A stretch of 64,000 nucleotides of DNA. Origin: Myxococcaceae bacterium (GTDB taxonomy: Bacteria > Myxococcota_A > UBA9160). Every line of letters begins with the position of its first letter. Within the stretch, counting starts at the first letter, position 1. The DNA is taken from positions 23,306 through 87,305 of the forward strand of contig CAJPFO010000066.1 of NCBI GenBank assembly GCA_905339255.1, in the 5' to 3' direction. Made by a program: the position numbers and the translations under genes. Shown in pieces: positions 19,061 to 26,892 of this stretch. Below the pieces are notes generated by a model, which was given only the letters and a program-made list of their open reading frames with translations, was not told the DNA's origin and did no database searches.

Positions 19061-19076
19061 TCCCGGGATCCCGGGA
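19061..19076. repeat. 16-bp perfect palindrome next to the hairpin
   Basis: TCCCGGGATCCCGGGA starts two bases after the long inverted repeat. It is both a perfect palindrome and a tandem duplication of TCCCGGGA. The core CCGGGATCCCGG is also found at 3950-3961 between two other genes. Confidence 0.7.
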
Positions 19077-19128
19077 CCATCTCGCGGCCTACCGCCCCCT
19101 CGCCGACTCCGGTCGTTCGCCTGCCCGG

Positions 19129-19554
19129 CTACGGAAACTCGAGGATCTCCTGCGCACGTGCGCACGAATCCTCGAAGGCGCGATCGGCCGATGCCGACTC
19201 CGGAGCGCGCGGCTTCGCATCCGCCAGCAGTCGGAGGCTCTGGACGAGCGCGAAGCCCCAGACGGCGAGTGCATGGCCGGCGAGGCCGGGCCGGACGAGC
19301 CATCCGGCGAGCGCCACTCCGACCAGGCCGAGAACGAGGTCGATGGCGAGGCTTCTCGCCCGCGCCCCCTTTCCGGCGGCGATCGCGCGCGCGGCGACGA
19401 GCGAGGCGTGCACGAGCATGAACGAGACGATCCAGACGTGGGTCGCGAGGCGCTCGCCGACGAAGGGTCCGGCTGCGAGGACGAAGACCGGAAGCGTCGT
19501 GGCGATCGCGGCGGCGAGCGCCACCGCCTTCGAGAAGCGGGCCTCGATCCTCAC
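19129..19554 (-). CDS. Hypothetical membrane protein
   Basis: A 141-aa protein with about four hydrophobic helices (AVALAAAIATTLPVFVLA, THVWIVSFMLVHASLVAA, IDLVLGLVGVALAGWLV, GHALAVWGFALVQSL) and a short acidic C-terminal tail. It starts at GTG 19554, overlapping the stop of the upstream PspA-like gene as GTGA. It is the third gene of the VWA/PspA-like operon. I recognise no family. Its place suggests a membrane partner of the PspA-like protein, in the way small membrane proteins accompany PspA in stress operons; this is inference. Confidence 0.65.
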   Translation of the reverse strand: MRIEARFSKAVALAAAIATTLPVFVLAAGPFVGERLATHVWIVSFMLVHASLVAARAIAAGKGARARSLAIDLVLGLVGVALAGWLVRPGLAGHALAVWGFALVQSLRLLADAKPRAPESASADRAFEDSCARAQEILEFP

Positions 19555-20099
19555 TGCGAACCTCCTTCGGCGCGGCGGCGGCGCAGCATCTCGATCTCGA
19601 CCTCCTCGTCGGAGACGCCCACGACGCCTCCGGCCTCGGACGGCGCGCACTGTGCGCGCGTCTCGATCTCGGCGCGCCGCAGCCGTGCGCGTTCGCGGAG
19701 TCTCGCGAGCGCCTGCTCCTGCGACGCGAGCCCCTGTGCGAGGGACTCGCGTTCGGCGCGGACCTTGCCGAGCGCCTCCTCGATCGCGTCGGCTCGCCGG
19801 CGCGAGGCGAGAAGGCGCCGAAGCGCGAAGCGTGCGAGATCCTCCTTTCCTCCACGCAGCGCGAGCTCGGCATCCTCGTCGAGACGCGCGTGTTCGCTCG
19901 CTTCGGCTTCGAGGGACCGGACGAGCCTCGCCTCGGAGTCGGCGAGCGCCTGGATCCGCACGCGCTTCTCGGAGAGCGCGAGATCGGCCTCACGAAGATG
20001 TTGCTCGAGCAGGAGCACGCGATCCTCGAGTGCTCCGACGACGCCGTGCGCGTCGGCGCGCACGAGGCGGACGATCCTTTCGATGAGTCGAGAGGTCAT
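19551..20099 (-). CDS. PspA/IM30-like coiled-coil protein
   Basis: A 182-aa, strongly helical protein starting at ATG 20099, ten bases after the VWA gene. Heptad-like patterns cover residues 15-150 (EDRVLLLEQHLREADLAL, then EHARLDEDAELALRGGKEDLARFAL). The A-L-x-x-G-x-E-D-L-A-R-x-A-L motif is the mark of PspA/IM30 membrane-remodelling proteins, which bind stressed inner membranes. It is shorter than PspA (about 220 aa), and its N-terminal amphipathic helix (LIERIVRLVRADAHGVV) is retained. It sits between a VWA protein and a small membrane protein, a set likely acting on envelope integrity. Confidence 0.7.
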   Translation of the reverse strand: MTSRLIERIVRLVRADAHGVVGALEDRVLLLEQHLREADLALSEKRVRIQALADSEARLVRSLEAEASEHARLDEDAELALRGGKEDLARFALRRLLASRRRADAIEEALGKVRAERESLAQGLASQEQALARLRERARLRRAEIETRAQCAPSEAGGVVGVSDEEVEIEMLRRRRAEGGSQ

Positions 20100-20109
20100 G
20101 ACGGCTCCT

Positions 20110-21573
20110 TCACTTTTTCTTCGCGCCGGGTCGCGCGGCGTCGAGCGCGTCGGCCTGGAGGCGCTTGGCCTCTTCGGCGCGCTGTGGAGCGGGAGACGCC
20201 GCAGCCGCCTCGACCTTCGACGAGAGGAGACGAACGTCTTCGAGCTGCGCATCGACCTCGGGCGAGCGGACGAGCTGGTTCATCCCGGACACGATCCGCT
20301 CGTACGACGCGATCCGTTCGCGGGCCGCTTCGGCGTCGCCGTGCTTCACGTCCTGGGAGAGCTCTCGGCGAAGCCGGTTGTACGCTTCGACGGCGACCCC
20401 CTTCGTCCAGAGCGTCCGATCGAGTTGCGACGCGAACTCCTCCTCGCGGGCCACTCGCGCGACGCGCGGGCCTCCCTCGAGGTCGAGCGTCCTCGGCCCG
20501 TCGACCCCCCGGTACGAAACCTGAAGTGCGCCGATCTCCTGGATCGGAGCTCCCGTCGGGGGGACGCGAAGCGTCGCGAAGAAGCGCCGCTCCTGTCCGG
20601 CGAAGAGCGTTCCCGGCCGCACCACGAAGCTCCCGCCCGCATCGCGCGAGATCGGGTAGCCGGCCGCTTCGGTCCAGACGATTCCGGGTGCCGGCGTGAG
20701 GCGAACGACGACACCGCTCGCGACCGTTTCGCGAGCGGTATCGAGCTCGGCGGTGAAGATCTCCGAGAGGGACTCGGGGCTCTGCAGATAGTGGAAGTTC
20801 CCGCTTCCGGCATCGGCGAGCGATGCCATGAGCTCTTCGTCGAAGTCCGCGCCGACGCCGATCGTCGAGAGGGCGTACTCGCCGCGGCTCGCCCGCGCGG
20901 CGCGCGAGCGAAGTCCCTCGCGCGAGACGTCCCCCTGGTTCGCGAGGCCATCCGAGATCAGGATCACGCGAGGCGCCCGCCCGCCGCTTCGAGACGAGTC
21001 GACGGCGTCGAGGGCGAGGTCGAGCCCCGCGGAAAGGCGCGTCCCACCCGCCGCGGAGAGCCACGAAGCCTTCTCGAGCCACGCACGTTTCGCGTCGGCG
21101 TTCGCAGGCGCGAGCGGGATCCGGAGTTCGGCACCGTCCGAGTAGGTGACGAGCGCAAAGCGGTCGCGTTCGCCGAGCCGTTCGATCAGTGCAGCCACCG
21201 CTGCACGCGCATGGTCGAGCTTCTCGCCCGCCATCGAGCCCGATCGATCGAGGACGACGACGAGGTCGGAGGGAAGTCGCTCGTGCAGCTCGCCCGAAGG
21301 GCGGTCGGCGCGGAGCACGATCTCCATGCGAAGCTCGCCGTCGCTTCCTTCGAGGATCGCTCCCCGATCGAGATGCGCGGAGAAGTGGACGGGGCCCGAA
21401 GACGCCGCGTGGAAGGCGAGGGGAAGCGTCGCGGGCAGAACTCGGGAGGGCGCGTCGGCCCTGCGGAGCGCCGCCCCCGCGCCGGCGGTGGCGACGAGGA
21501 GGACGGCGGCGAGAGTGAACGCCCGGCGGCGCGAGCCTGCGCCGGAAGCGGGGGAGGTCGGGTTGGCATCCAT
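20110..21573 (-). CDS. VWA-domain membrane-anchored protein
   Basis: A 487-aa protein with an N-terminal hydrophobic anchor (residues 19-37) and an extracytoplasmic region. The von Willebrand A domain spans about residues 102-270. The MIDAS metal site DRSGS is at 109-113, with the later Thr in ALVTYSD and Asp in LISDGLANQGD. The C-terminal 120 residues are helical and charged. VWA proteins of this YfbK-like type bind metal-dependent protein partners. I chose ATG 21573 because AAAGGA precedes it by six bases; an upstream ATG at 21642 lies in the divergent promoter region. It is first in the operon with the PspA-like and membrane proteins. Confidence 0.85.
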   Translation of the reverse strand: MDANPTSPASGAGSRRRAFTLAAVLLVATAGAGAALRRADAPSRVLPATLPLAFHAASSGPVHFSAHLDRGAILEGSDGELRMEIVLRADRPSGELHERLPSDLVVVLDRSGSMAGEKLDHARAAVAALIERLGERDRFALVTYSDGAELRIPLAPANADAKRAWLEKASWLSAAGGTRLSAGLDLALDAVDSSRSGGRAPRVILISDGLANQGDVSREGLRSRAARASRGEYALSTIGVGADFDEELMASLADAGSGNFHYLQSPESLSEIFTAELDTARETVASGVVVRLTPAPGIVWTEAAGYPISRDAGGSFVVRPGTLFAGQERRFFATLRVPPTGAPIQEIGALQVSYRGVDGPRTLDLEGGPRVARVAREEEFASQLDRTLWTKGVAVEAYNRLRRELSQDVKHGDAEAARERIASYERIVSGMNQLVRSPEVDAQLEDVRLLSSKVEAAAASPAPQRAEEAKRLQADALDAARPGAKKK

Positions 21574-21713
21574 GGTATTTCCTTTCGAGGCGGCGGGTGC
21601 CGCCTCCTCTGTGTACGGCGGAGCGGGATCGGCGACCGTCATTTGCGGGTAAACCCGTGGGACTGCTCTTTACGTTCGCTTGACGCGCGGGGGCGCTCGC
21701 GGGCCTAGACTGC

Positions 21714-22418
21714 GTGGTGATGGGAGAGATCACCGGCATCGAGATCCTCGTGGTCGAGGACGAGGAGGCCATCTGCCGCGGCCTCTGCGACGTGCTCGCC
21801 TATCACGGCCACGCGCCGACGGGAGCGGCGAGCGGCGAGGACGGCGCGCGTCTCGGGCTCGATCCGCGTTTTTCGCTCGTGATCCTCGACGTGATGCTCC
21901 CGGGACGCTCGGGTTTCGATGTCTGCGAGGAGCTTCGCCGGGCGCGGCCGAGGCTTCCGATCCTCGTCCTCACGGCGCGCGGAGCCGAGGAGGACGTCCT
22001 TCGCGGGTTTCGCGCGGGAGCGGACGACTACGTGACGAAGCCCTTCTCGGTCGCCGAGGTCGTGGCACGTGTCGAAGCGCTCCTCCGACGTTCCAGGCGG
22101 GCCGTTCGCGACGAGGCCTCGAGCTTCCGGGTCGGAAGCTGGAGAGTCGATCCCGGATCGCTCGTCGCCGAGCGCGAGGGCGAGCGCGTCACGCTCTCGC
22201 GGCTCGAGATGGATCTGCTCGCGCTTCTCGATCGTGAGCGCGGTCGCATCGTGAGCCGGCGCGTACTGCTTCAGGAGGTCTGGGGCTACGAAGCGCCCGA
22301 GCGGATCGAGACCCGCACCGTCGACGTCCACGTGGCGACGCTCCGGAAGAGACTCGGCGACGAGGGCCGGAAGCGGATCGAGACGGTTCGCGGCGAAGGC
22401 TACCGGCTCGCAACATGA
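21714..22418 (+). CDS. OmpR/PhoB-family response regulator
   Basis: A 234-aa two-component regulator. The receiver domain (about 9-122) has acidic residues VVEDEE, phospho-acceptor Asp59 in VILDVMLPG, the Thr of LVLTARG and Lys of DDYVTKPF. The C-terminal winged helix (about 130-232) has the OmpR pattern L-S-R-L-E-M-D-L-L and TVDVHVATLRKRLG, ending in VRGEGYRLA. Start codons GTG, GTG and ATG stand in a row at 21714, 21717 and 21720; I give the longest. Its stop overlaps the kinase start as ATGA. Divergent to the VWA operon, which is the obvious candidate target. Confidence 0.93.
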   Translation: MVMGEITGIEILVVEDEEAICRGLCDVLAYHGHAPTGAASGEDGARLGLDPRFSLVILDVMLPGRSGFDVCEELRRARPRLPILVLTARGAEEDVLRGFRAGADDYVTKPFSVAEVVARVEALLRRSRRAVRDEASSFRVGSWRVDPGSLVAEREGERVTLSRLEMDLLALLDRERGRIVSRRVLLQEVWGYEAPERIETRTVDVHVATLRKRLGDEGRKRIETVRGEGYRLAT

Positions 22419-24295
22419 GGCGGGTCCGGATCGCGTTCGCGCTTCTCTCCCTGGCCCTCGCCGCCGGAGCGACGCTTCTCGTCGGTCATGCCATGGCGAG
22501 CCTGCGTGCCGAACGTGCGGCGCAGGCGGAGACACTCGCGGCGCGGATCTTCGACGAGATGGAGCGCGAGCTTTCTGCCTTCCTCGCGGCCGAGGAGGAG
22601 GCTCCCGTTTCCGATTGGCGCGCACGCCTCGCCGGGGGGCCTCAGTTCGTCCGCGCGCGCTTCGAGATTTCCGGGGAAGGGGAGGTCGGCGTGAGCGCAG
22701 ACGAGCCCGCCGATCTCCGGGAGCAGCTCGCTGCGTGGGCCGATCGGCGTGTGACGAGGCCCTTGCGACGTGAATCGCCTTCGACGCCGCCACGCGACGC
22801 CCTGGCGGAGACGCCTTCTCCCTCCCGGCTCGCGAAGGAAGAGAAGGAGACCGTGTACGAGGCGCTCCAATCCCTGAACCGGGGCGCAGAGGAGCGCGTG
22901 CAACGCGCACGCAAGATCGTACCGGGCGAGGGCCGCGTGGAGTCCTCGCTCGCCGACGCCGACCGCATCGACACGCAGGCGCAGCCCGACGCGCTCGCCG
23001 CGCCGGCCGCGGTGGAGCCTTCGCGATCCTCCGCGGCAGCTCCGGGAGTCGCACCGGCGCCGCTCTCGCAGGAGGCTTCCGATACCGCACGCCTCGGCGC
23101 GTCGAGCACGGGCTCACGGACGGGCAGCACGAACGCGGCGAAGCGGAGTGCCGCGATCGTCGATCCCCTTCTCGGCGATCGGCTCGATCGCGCGACGCTG
23201 CTCCTCGTGCGGACGGTTCTCGTCGACGGCCGTGGGCTTCGCCAGGGGCTCGTCCTCGACGAGGCCGCGCTCGGCGGCTGGCTCGCGGAACGCGTCGGCT
23301 CACGTTCCGGGATTCCAGGCCTCGAGATCCGGATCGGAAACGCCGAAGACACGCTCGGAACCGCGTACGAGCATCGTTTCGCGGAGCCCTTCGAGGCGCT
23401 CCGTGCCGGGCTACGGCTCCCTGCGCTCGACGGCGGAGCGGGAGCGGCCGCCATCCTCCTTCTCTCGGGACTTCTCGCGACGGTGGCTGCGGTGGCTCTC
23501 TTCGCGCTCTATCGCATGGTCGCGGTCGCGCTCCGCTTCGCCGAGCGCCGGAGCAACTTCGTGGCGGCCGTCTCGCACGAGCTCAAGACCCCCCTCACCT
23601 CGATCCGGATGTACGCCGAGATGCTCCGGGACGGGCTCGCTCCGAGCGAGGAGAAGCGCCACGAGTACGCGCGAACGATCACGGCCGAATCCGAGCGCCT
23701 CTCGCGGCTCATCGACAACGTCCTCGAGTTCGCCGCGTCCGAGCGCGGAGGACGCCGCGCCGAGCTCGCCCATGGGTCGCTCACCGGAGAGATCGAGGCC
23801 ATCGCGGAAATGCTCGGTCCCCACGCGCGAGGAGCCGGCTTCACGCTCCTCCTGTCCGTGGAGCCGGCACTTCCGGCCGTGCGATACGACCGCGATGCGC
23901 TCGCGCAGATCCTCGTGAATCTGGTCGACAACGCCCAGAAGTACGCGCGTTCGGCGATCGACCGCAGGCTCGAGCTTCGCGTCGCGCGCTCCGCCGAGGG
24001 CGTCATCGTGGCGCTTCGGGACCACGGCCCGGGCGTCGCCGCGGGGGATCTCTCGCGCGTCTTCGAGCTCTTCCATCGCGGCGGCGACGAGCTCACGCGC
24101 GCCACGAAGGGAACGGGGCTCGGCCTCGCGCTCGTCCGCTCGCTCGCCGAGCGGATGGGCGCGAGCGCGTCGGCCCGCAACGTCGAGGGTGGGGGATTCG
24201 AGGTCTCGATCGTCTTCCCCGTCATCGCTCGGGAGCGTGCCGCGCCGACGGCGCTCACCCCGCCAGACGAGACGGCGGAGCGGGACGAGGCGTAG
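22415..24295 (+). CDS. Sensor histidine kinase
   Basis: A 626-aa partner of the preceding response regulator (4-base overlap). There is a TM helix at the N-terminus (IAFALLSLALAAGATLLVG). A long sensor region of about 320 residues follows, with a low-complexity Ala/Ser/Pro-rich stretch. The second TM helix is AAAILLLSGLLATVAAVALFALY. The dimerisation domain has His388 in AAVSHELKTPLTS. The ATPase domain shows the N box (QILVNLVDNAQKYA), G1 (LRDHGPGVA) and G2 (GTGLGLALV). The unusually long, low-complexity periplasmic region contains no domain I know. The signal is probably an envelope cue, given the divergent VWA/PspA-like operon. Confidence 0.92.
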   Translation: MRRVRIAFALLSLALAAGATLLVGHAMASLRAERAAQAETLAARIFDEMERELSAFLAAEEEAPVSDWRARLAGGPQFVRARFEISGEGEVGVSADEPADLREQLAAWADRRVTRPLRRESPSTPPRDALAETPSPSRLAKEEKETVYEALQSLNRGAEERVQRARKIVPGEGRVESSLADADRIDTQAQPDALAAPAAVEPSRSSAAAPGVAPAPLSQEASDTARLGASSTGSRTGSTNAAKRSAAIVDPLLGDRLDRATLLLVRTVLVDGRGLRQGLVLDEAALGGWLAERVGSRSGIPGLEIRIGNAEDTLGTAYEHRFAEPFEALRAGLRLPALDGGAGAAAILLLSGLLATVAAVALFALYRMVAVALRFAERRSNFVAAVSHELKTPLTSIRMYAEMLRDGLAPSEEKRHEYARTITAESERLSRLIDNVLEFAASERGGRRAELAHGSLTGEIEAIAEMLGPHARGAGFTLLLSVEPALPAVRYDRDALAQILVNLVDNAQKYARSAIDRRLELRVARSAEGVIVALRDHGPGVAAGDLSRVFELFHRGGDELTRATKGTGLGLALVRSLAERMGASASARNVEGGGFEVSIVFPVIARERAAPTALTPPDETAERDEA

Positions 24296-24339
24296 CGCCC
24301 CTTGCGCAGCGCGCGCGTCGTGCTGCACTCCGCGGCGCC

Positions 24340-24690
24340 GTGGAACGTGCGCTCCTCCTCGTGACCGCGATCATCCGTCCCGAGAAGCTCGAGGAGGTTC
24401 GCCGCGCCCTCTCGCACGCCTACGTGACGGGGATCACGGTGACCGAGGTGATGGGGTTCGGCCGCCAGCGCGGGCACGTCGGAACCTATCGTGGCGCCGA
24501 GTACCAGAGCTTCTTCTTGCCGAAGCTCGAACTCGAGGTGGCGATCCTCGAGCGAGATCTCGATGCGGTGGTCTCCGCGCTCGTGCGGGTTGCGGCTTCA
24601 GGCAAGGTCGGCGACGGCAAGATCTTCGTTCGTCGCCTCGAGAACGTCGTGCGGATCCGGACCGGAGAGCAGGGACCCGACGCACTCTAG
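24340..24690 (+). CDS. P-II nitrogen regulatory protein
   Basis: A 116-aa trimeric signal protein reporting nitrogen and energy status (2-oxoglutarate, ATP/ADP). The family core is clear: T-V-T-E-V-x-G-F-G-R-Q-x-G-H in the first half, then the T-loop YRGAEYQSFFLPK. The Tyr equivalent to the uridylylated Tyr51 of GlnB is Tyr55, in AEY. GKVGDGKIFVRRLENVVRIRTGE forms the C-terminal nucleotide-binding part. Translation starts at GTG 24340. No ammonium transporter, glutamine synthetase or uridylyltransferase is adjacent, so it is an orphan copy downstream of a two-component system, and its partner is unknown. Confidence 0.92.
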   Translation: MERALLLVTAIIRPEKLEEVRRALSHAYVTGITVTEVMGFGRQRGHVGTYRGAEYQSFFLPKLELEVAILERDLDAVVSALVRVAASGKVGDGKIFVRRLENVVRIRTGEQGPDAL

Positions 24691-24696
24691 GTTTCC

Positions 24697-24710
24697 GGCG
24701 CGAGCGCGCC
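24697..24710. terminator. Possible short hairpin between convergent genes
   Basis: GGCGCG-AG-CGCGCC lies between the P-II stop and the stop of the CoA-transferase-like gene on the other strand. It is a 6-bp GC stem with a 2-base loop and no T-run, so it is only a weak candidate for a bidirectional transcription end. Confidence 0.35.
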
Positions 24711-24757
24711 GCTCCGCGCCCGACCCGATGGGCGGCCTCTTCGTCGGGCTTCTCGCG

Positions 24758-25903
24758 CTACGCGATCGCCTTCTTCTCGCGAAGTCCTTCGAGCTCGGCC
24801 GACGAAAGACCCCAATCGAGGAGCGCCTCTTCGGTGTGCTGCCCGGCGTGCGCGGGGGGGCGCGAGACCTGGCACCCGGTGCGGCTGAAGCGGGGGGCAG
24901 GCGCCGCCTGCACGGCTCCGGCGATCGTCACGAAGGTCTGACGCGCCGCGAGGTGCGGATGCTCGGGCGCTTCCGACATCGAGAGCACGGGAGCGAAGCA
25001 GACGTCCGATCCCTCCATGATCGCACACCACTCGTCGCGCGTCCTGGTGCGGAAGATCGATCGCAGCCGCTCCTTCAGCTCCGACCATTTCGAGCGATCC
25101 ATCTGATGCGGGAGCTTCTCGCCGGCGAGCCCCGTCTTCTCGAGGAGCTCGGCGTAGAACTGCGGCTCGATCGAGCCGATCGAGACGTACTTTCCATCCT
25201 TCGTCTCGTAGACGTCGTAGAAGTGTGCTCCGGTATCGAGGAGGTTCGTGCCGCGCTCGTCCGACCAGAACCCCATCTGACGCATCCCGTGGAAGATGTT
25301 CATGAGAACGGCCGCGCCATCGACCATCGCGGCGTCGACCACCTGGCCGCGCCCGCTCGAGCGGGCTTCGAGCAGCGCACAGACGATTCCGAAGGCGAGG
25401 AGCATCCCGCCGCCCCCGAAGTCCCCGACGAGGTTGAGCGGCGGCACGGGAGGCTCGCCGCGGCGCCCGATCGGCTCGAGCGCGCCGGCGAGGGCGATGT
25501 AGTTGATGTCGTGGCCGGCGGCCGAGGCGAGCGGCCCCTCCTGGCCCCAGCCGGTCATCCGCCCGTAGACGAGACGCGGGTTCCTCGCGAAGCAGGCGTC
25601 GGGGCCGAGCCCGAGCCGCTCCATCACGCCCGGCCGGAAGCCCTCGAGAAGCGCATCCGAGCGCTCGACGAGGCGGAGCACGAGCGCGACTCCCTCGGGC
25701 TGCTTCAGATCGACGCCGATGCTGCGGCGGCCGCGGTTCAGGAGATCGAGCGAAGGCTTCGTCGGATCGAGTCCGCGAACGTTCTGTGCGCGATCGATGC
25801 GCAGGACCTCGGCACCCATGTCGGAGAGCATCATCGCGCAGAAGGGGCCGGGCCCGATCCCCGCGATCTCGATCACCTTGATTCCTTGGAGCGGGCCGGC
25901 CAT
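24758..25903 (-). CDS. CaiB/BaiF CoA-transferase family, alpha-methylacyl-CoA racemase type
   Basis: A 381-aa family III CoA enzyme. The conserved residues fit alpha-methylacyl-CoA racemase rather than a transferase. His131 is in GHDINYIALAGAL and Asp161 in LVGDFGGGGM, the catalytic pair that removes the alpha proton. IGSIEPQFY carries the conserved Glu. In CoA transferases an Asp at a different place forms the acyl anhydride. Racemisation of 2-methyl-branched acyl-CoA lets isoprenoid, sterol side-chain or branched fatty acids enter beta-oxidation. It is divergent from an SDR and close to an acyl-CoA dehydrogenase, which supports a branched-chain lipid degradation role. Confidence 0.9.
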   Translation of the reverse strand: MAGPLQGIKVIEIAGIGPGPFCAMMLSDMGAEVLRIDRAQNVRGLDPTKPSLDLLNRGRRSIGVDLKQPEGVALVLRLVERSDALLEGFRPGVMERLGLGPDACFARNPRLVYGRMTGWGQEGPLASAAGHDINYIALAGALEPIGRRGEPPVPPLNLVGDFGGGGMLLAFGIVCALLEARSSGRGQVVDAAMVDGAAVLMNIFHGMRQMGFWSDERGTNLLDTGAHFYDVYETKDGKYVSIGSIEPQFYAELLEKTGLAGEKLPHQMDRSKWSELKERLRSIFRTRTRDEWCAIMEGSDVCFAPVLSMSEAPEHPHLAARQTFVTIAGAVQAAPAPRFSRTGCQVSRPPAHAGQHTEEALLDWGLSSAELEGLREKKAIA

Positions 25904-25967
25904 GTCGTTCCTCCGAGTCTCGGCAGAGGCCCTACGGTAGCCTCCGGCCCGAGGAGGAGGGAGGGAT

Positions 25968-26780
25968 ATGCCGAAGCTCGACGGACAGTGGGCGCTCGTG
26001 ACCGGTGGGGCCTCGGGGCTCGGCCGCGCGATCTCGAAGGCGCTCGCGGCGGAAGGGGCGCGGGTTGCGGTCGCGGACCTCGACGGCTCGAGAGCGGCCG
26101 AGGCGATCGAAGAGATCGGAGGCAGGGGGCTCGCGCTCTCGGGCGACGTCTCGGACTCGAAGCAGGTCGCCGAGTGGTTCGTCCGGCTCGGCGCGACGTC
26201 GAGCCGGCGACTCGACATCCTCGTGAACAACGCCGGTTACGCCGACGGAAGGCCCGAACTTCTCGAGCGCGCGAAGCAGATCGCGGGCGAGGTCCTCTCC
26301 GGGAAGGGGCAGCAGACTCCGCTCGATGCGACCGCGACGCTCTCCGACGAGGACTGGGCGCGAATGCTCGCCGTGCACCTGAACGGAACTTTCTACTGTA
26401 CGCGAGAGGCGCTCCGCTGGATGACGCCCGCGCGCTACGGCCGGATCGTCAACATGGCCTCGATCGCCGCCACCACAGGCCTCGGCATGGTCCCGCATTA
26501 CTGCGCCGCCAAGGGCGGGATCGTCTCGCTCACCAAGTCGGTGGCGAAGGAGGTGATGCCCTTCGGGATCACGGTGAATGCGATCGCGCCCGGCTTCATC
26601 GACACGCCGCTCCTCGATCCCTTCGATGCACTCTCGCGGATGGCGATCCTCGGCGGGATCCCGATGGGGCGCTTCGGACGCCCCGAAGAGGTGGTTCCCT
26701 CGGCGATGCTGCTCGTCGACCCCGCCAACTCGTTCATGACCGGCCAGGTGATCTCGCCGAACGGGGGGCAGGTGATCTGA
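25968..26780 (+). CDS. Short-chain dehydrogenase/reductase
   Basis: A 270-aa classical SDR. The nucleotide motif TGGASGLG is at residues 12-19, with Asp38-like acidity after strand two (VADLDG) favouring NAD. NNAG is at 87-90. The catalytic set is Ser165, Tyr178 and Lys182 (YCAAK). Between NNAG and the next helix there is an insertion of roughly 30 residues (91-125), which probably shapes the substrate pocket. It is divergent from the racemase-like gene and upstream of an acyl-CoA dehydrogenase, so a 3-hydroxyacyl-CoA or steroid-type alcohol is a fair guess for the substrate. Confidence 0.9.
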   Translation: MPKLDGQWALVTGGASGLGRAISKALAAEGARVAVADLDGSRAAEAIEEIGGRGLALSGDVSDSKQVAEWFVRLGATSSRRLDILVNNAGYADGRPELLERAKQIAGEVLSGKGQQTPLDATATLSDEDWARMLAVHLNGTFYCTREALRWMTPARYGRIVNMASIAATTGLGMVPHYCAAKGGIVSLTKSVAKEVMPFGITVNAIAPGFIDTPLLDPFDALSRMAILGGIPMGRFGRPEEVVPSAMLLVDPANSFMTGQVISPNGGQVI

Positions 26781-26892
26781 TCCGACGCGCCGTGCCCGGC
26801 CCCGCGGATGGCGCCGGGCGCCCCCGCTTCTGCGGAGCCGTCTGGGTTAGGATGCGGCGTCGAAGAGAAGCGTCCCTGTCGAAGGAGCCCCG

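Noticed and set aside
18973..19080. Longer start for the lytic transglycosylase
   Set aside because: It would translate the intergenic palindromes; the ATG at 18972 begins a normal signal peptide.
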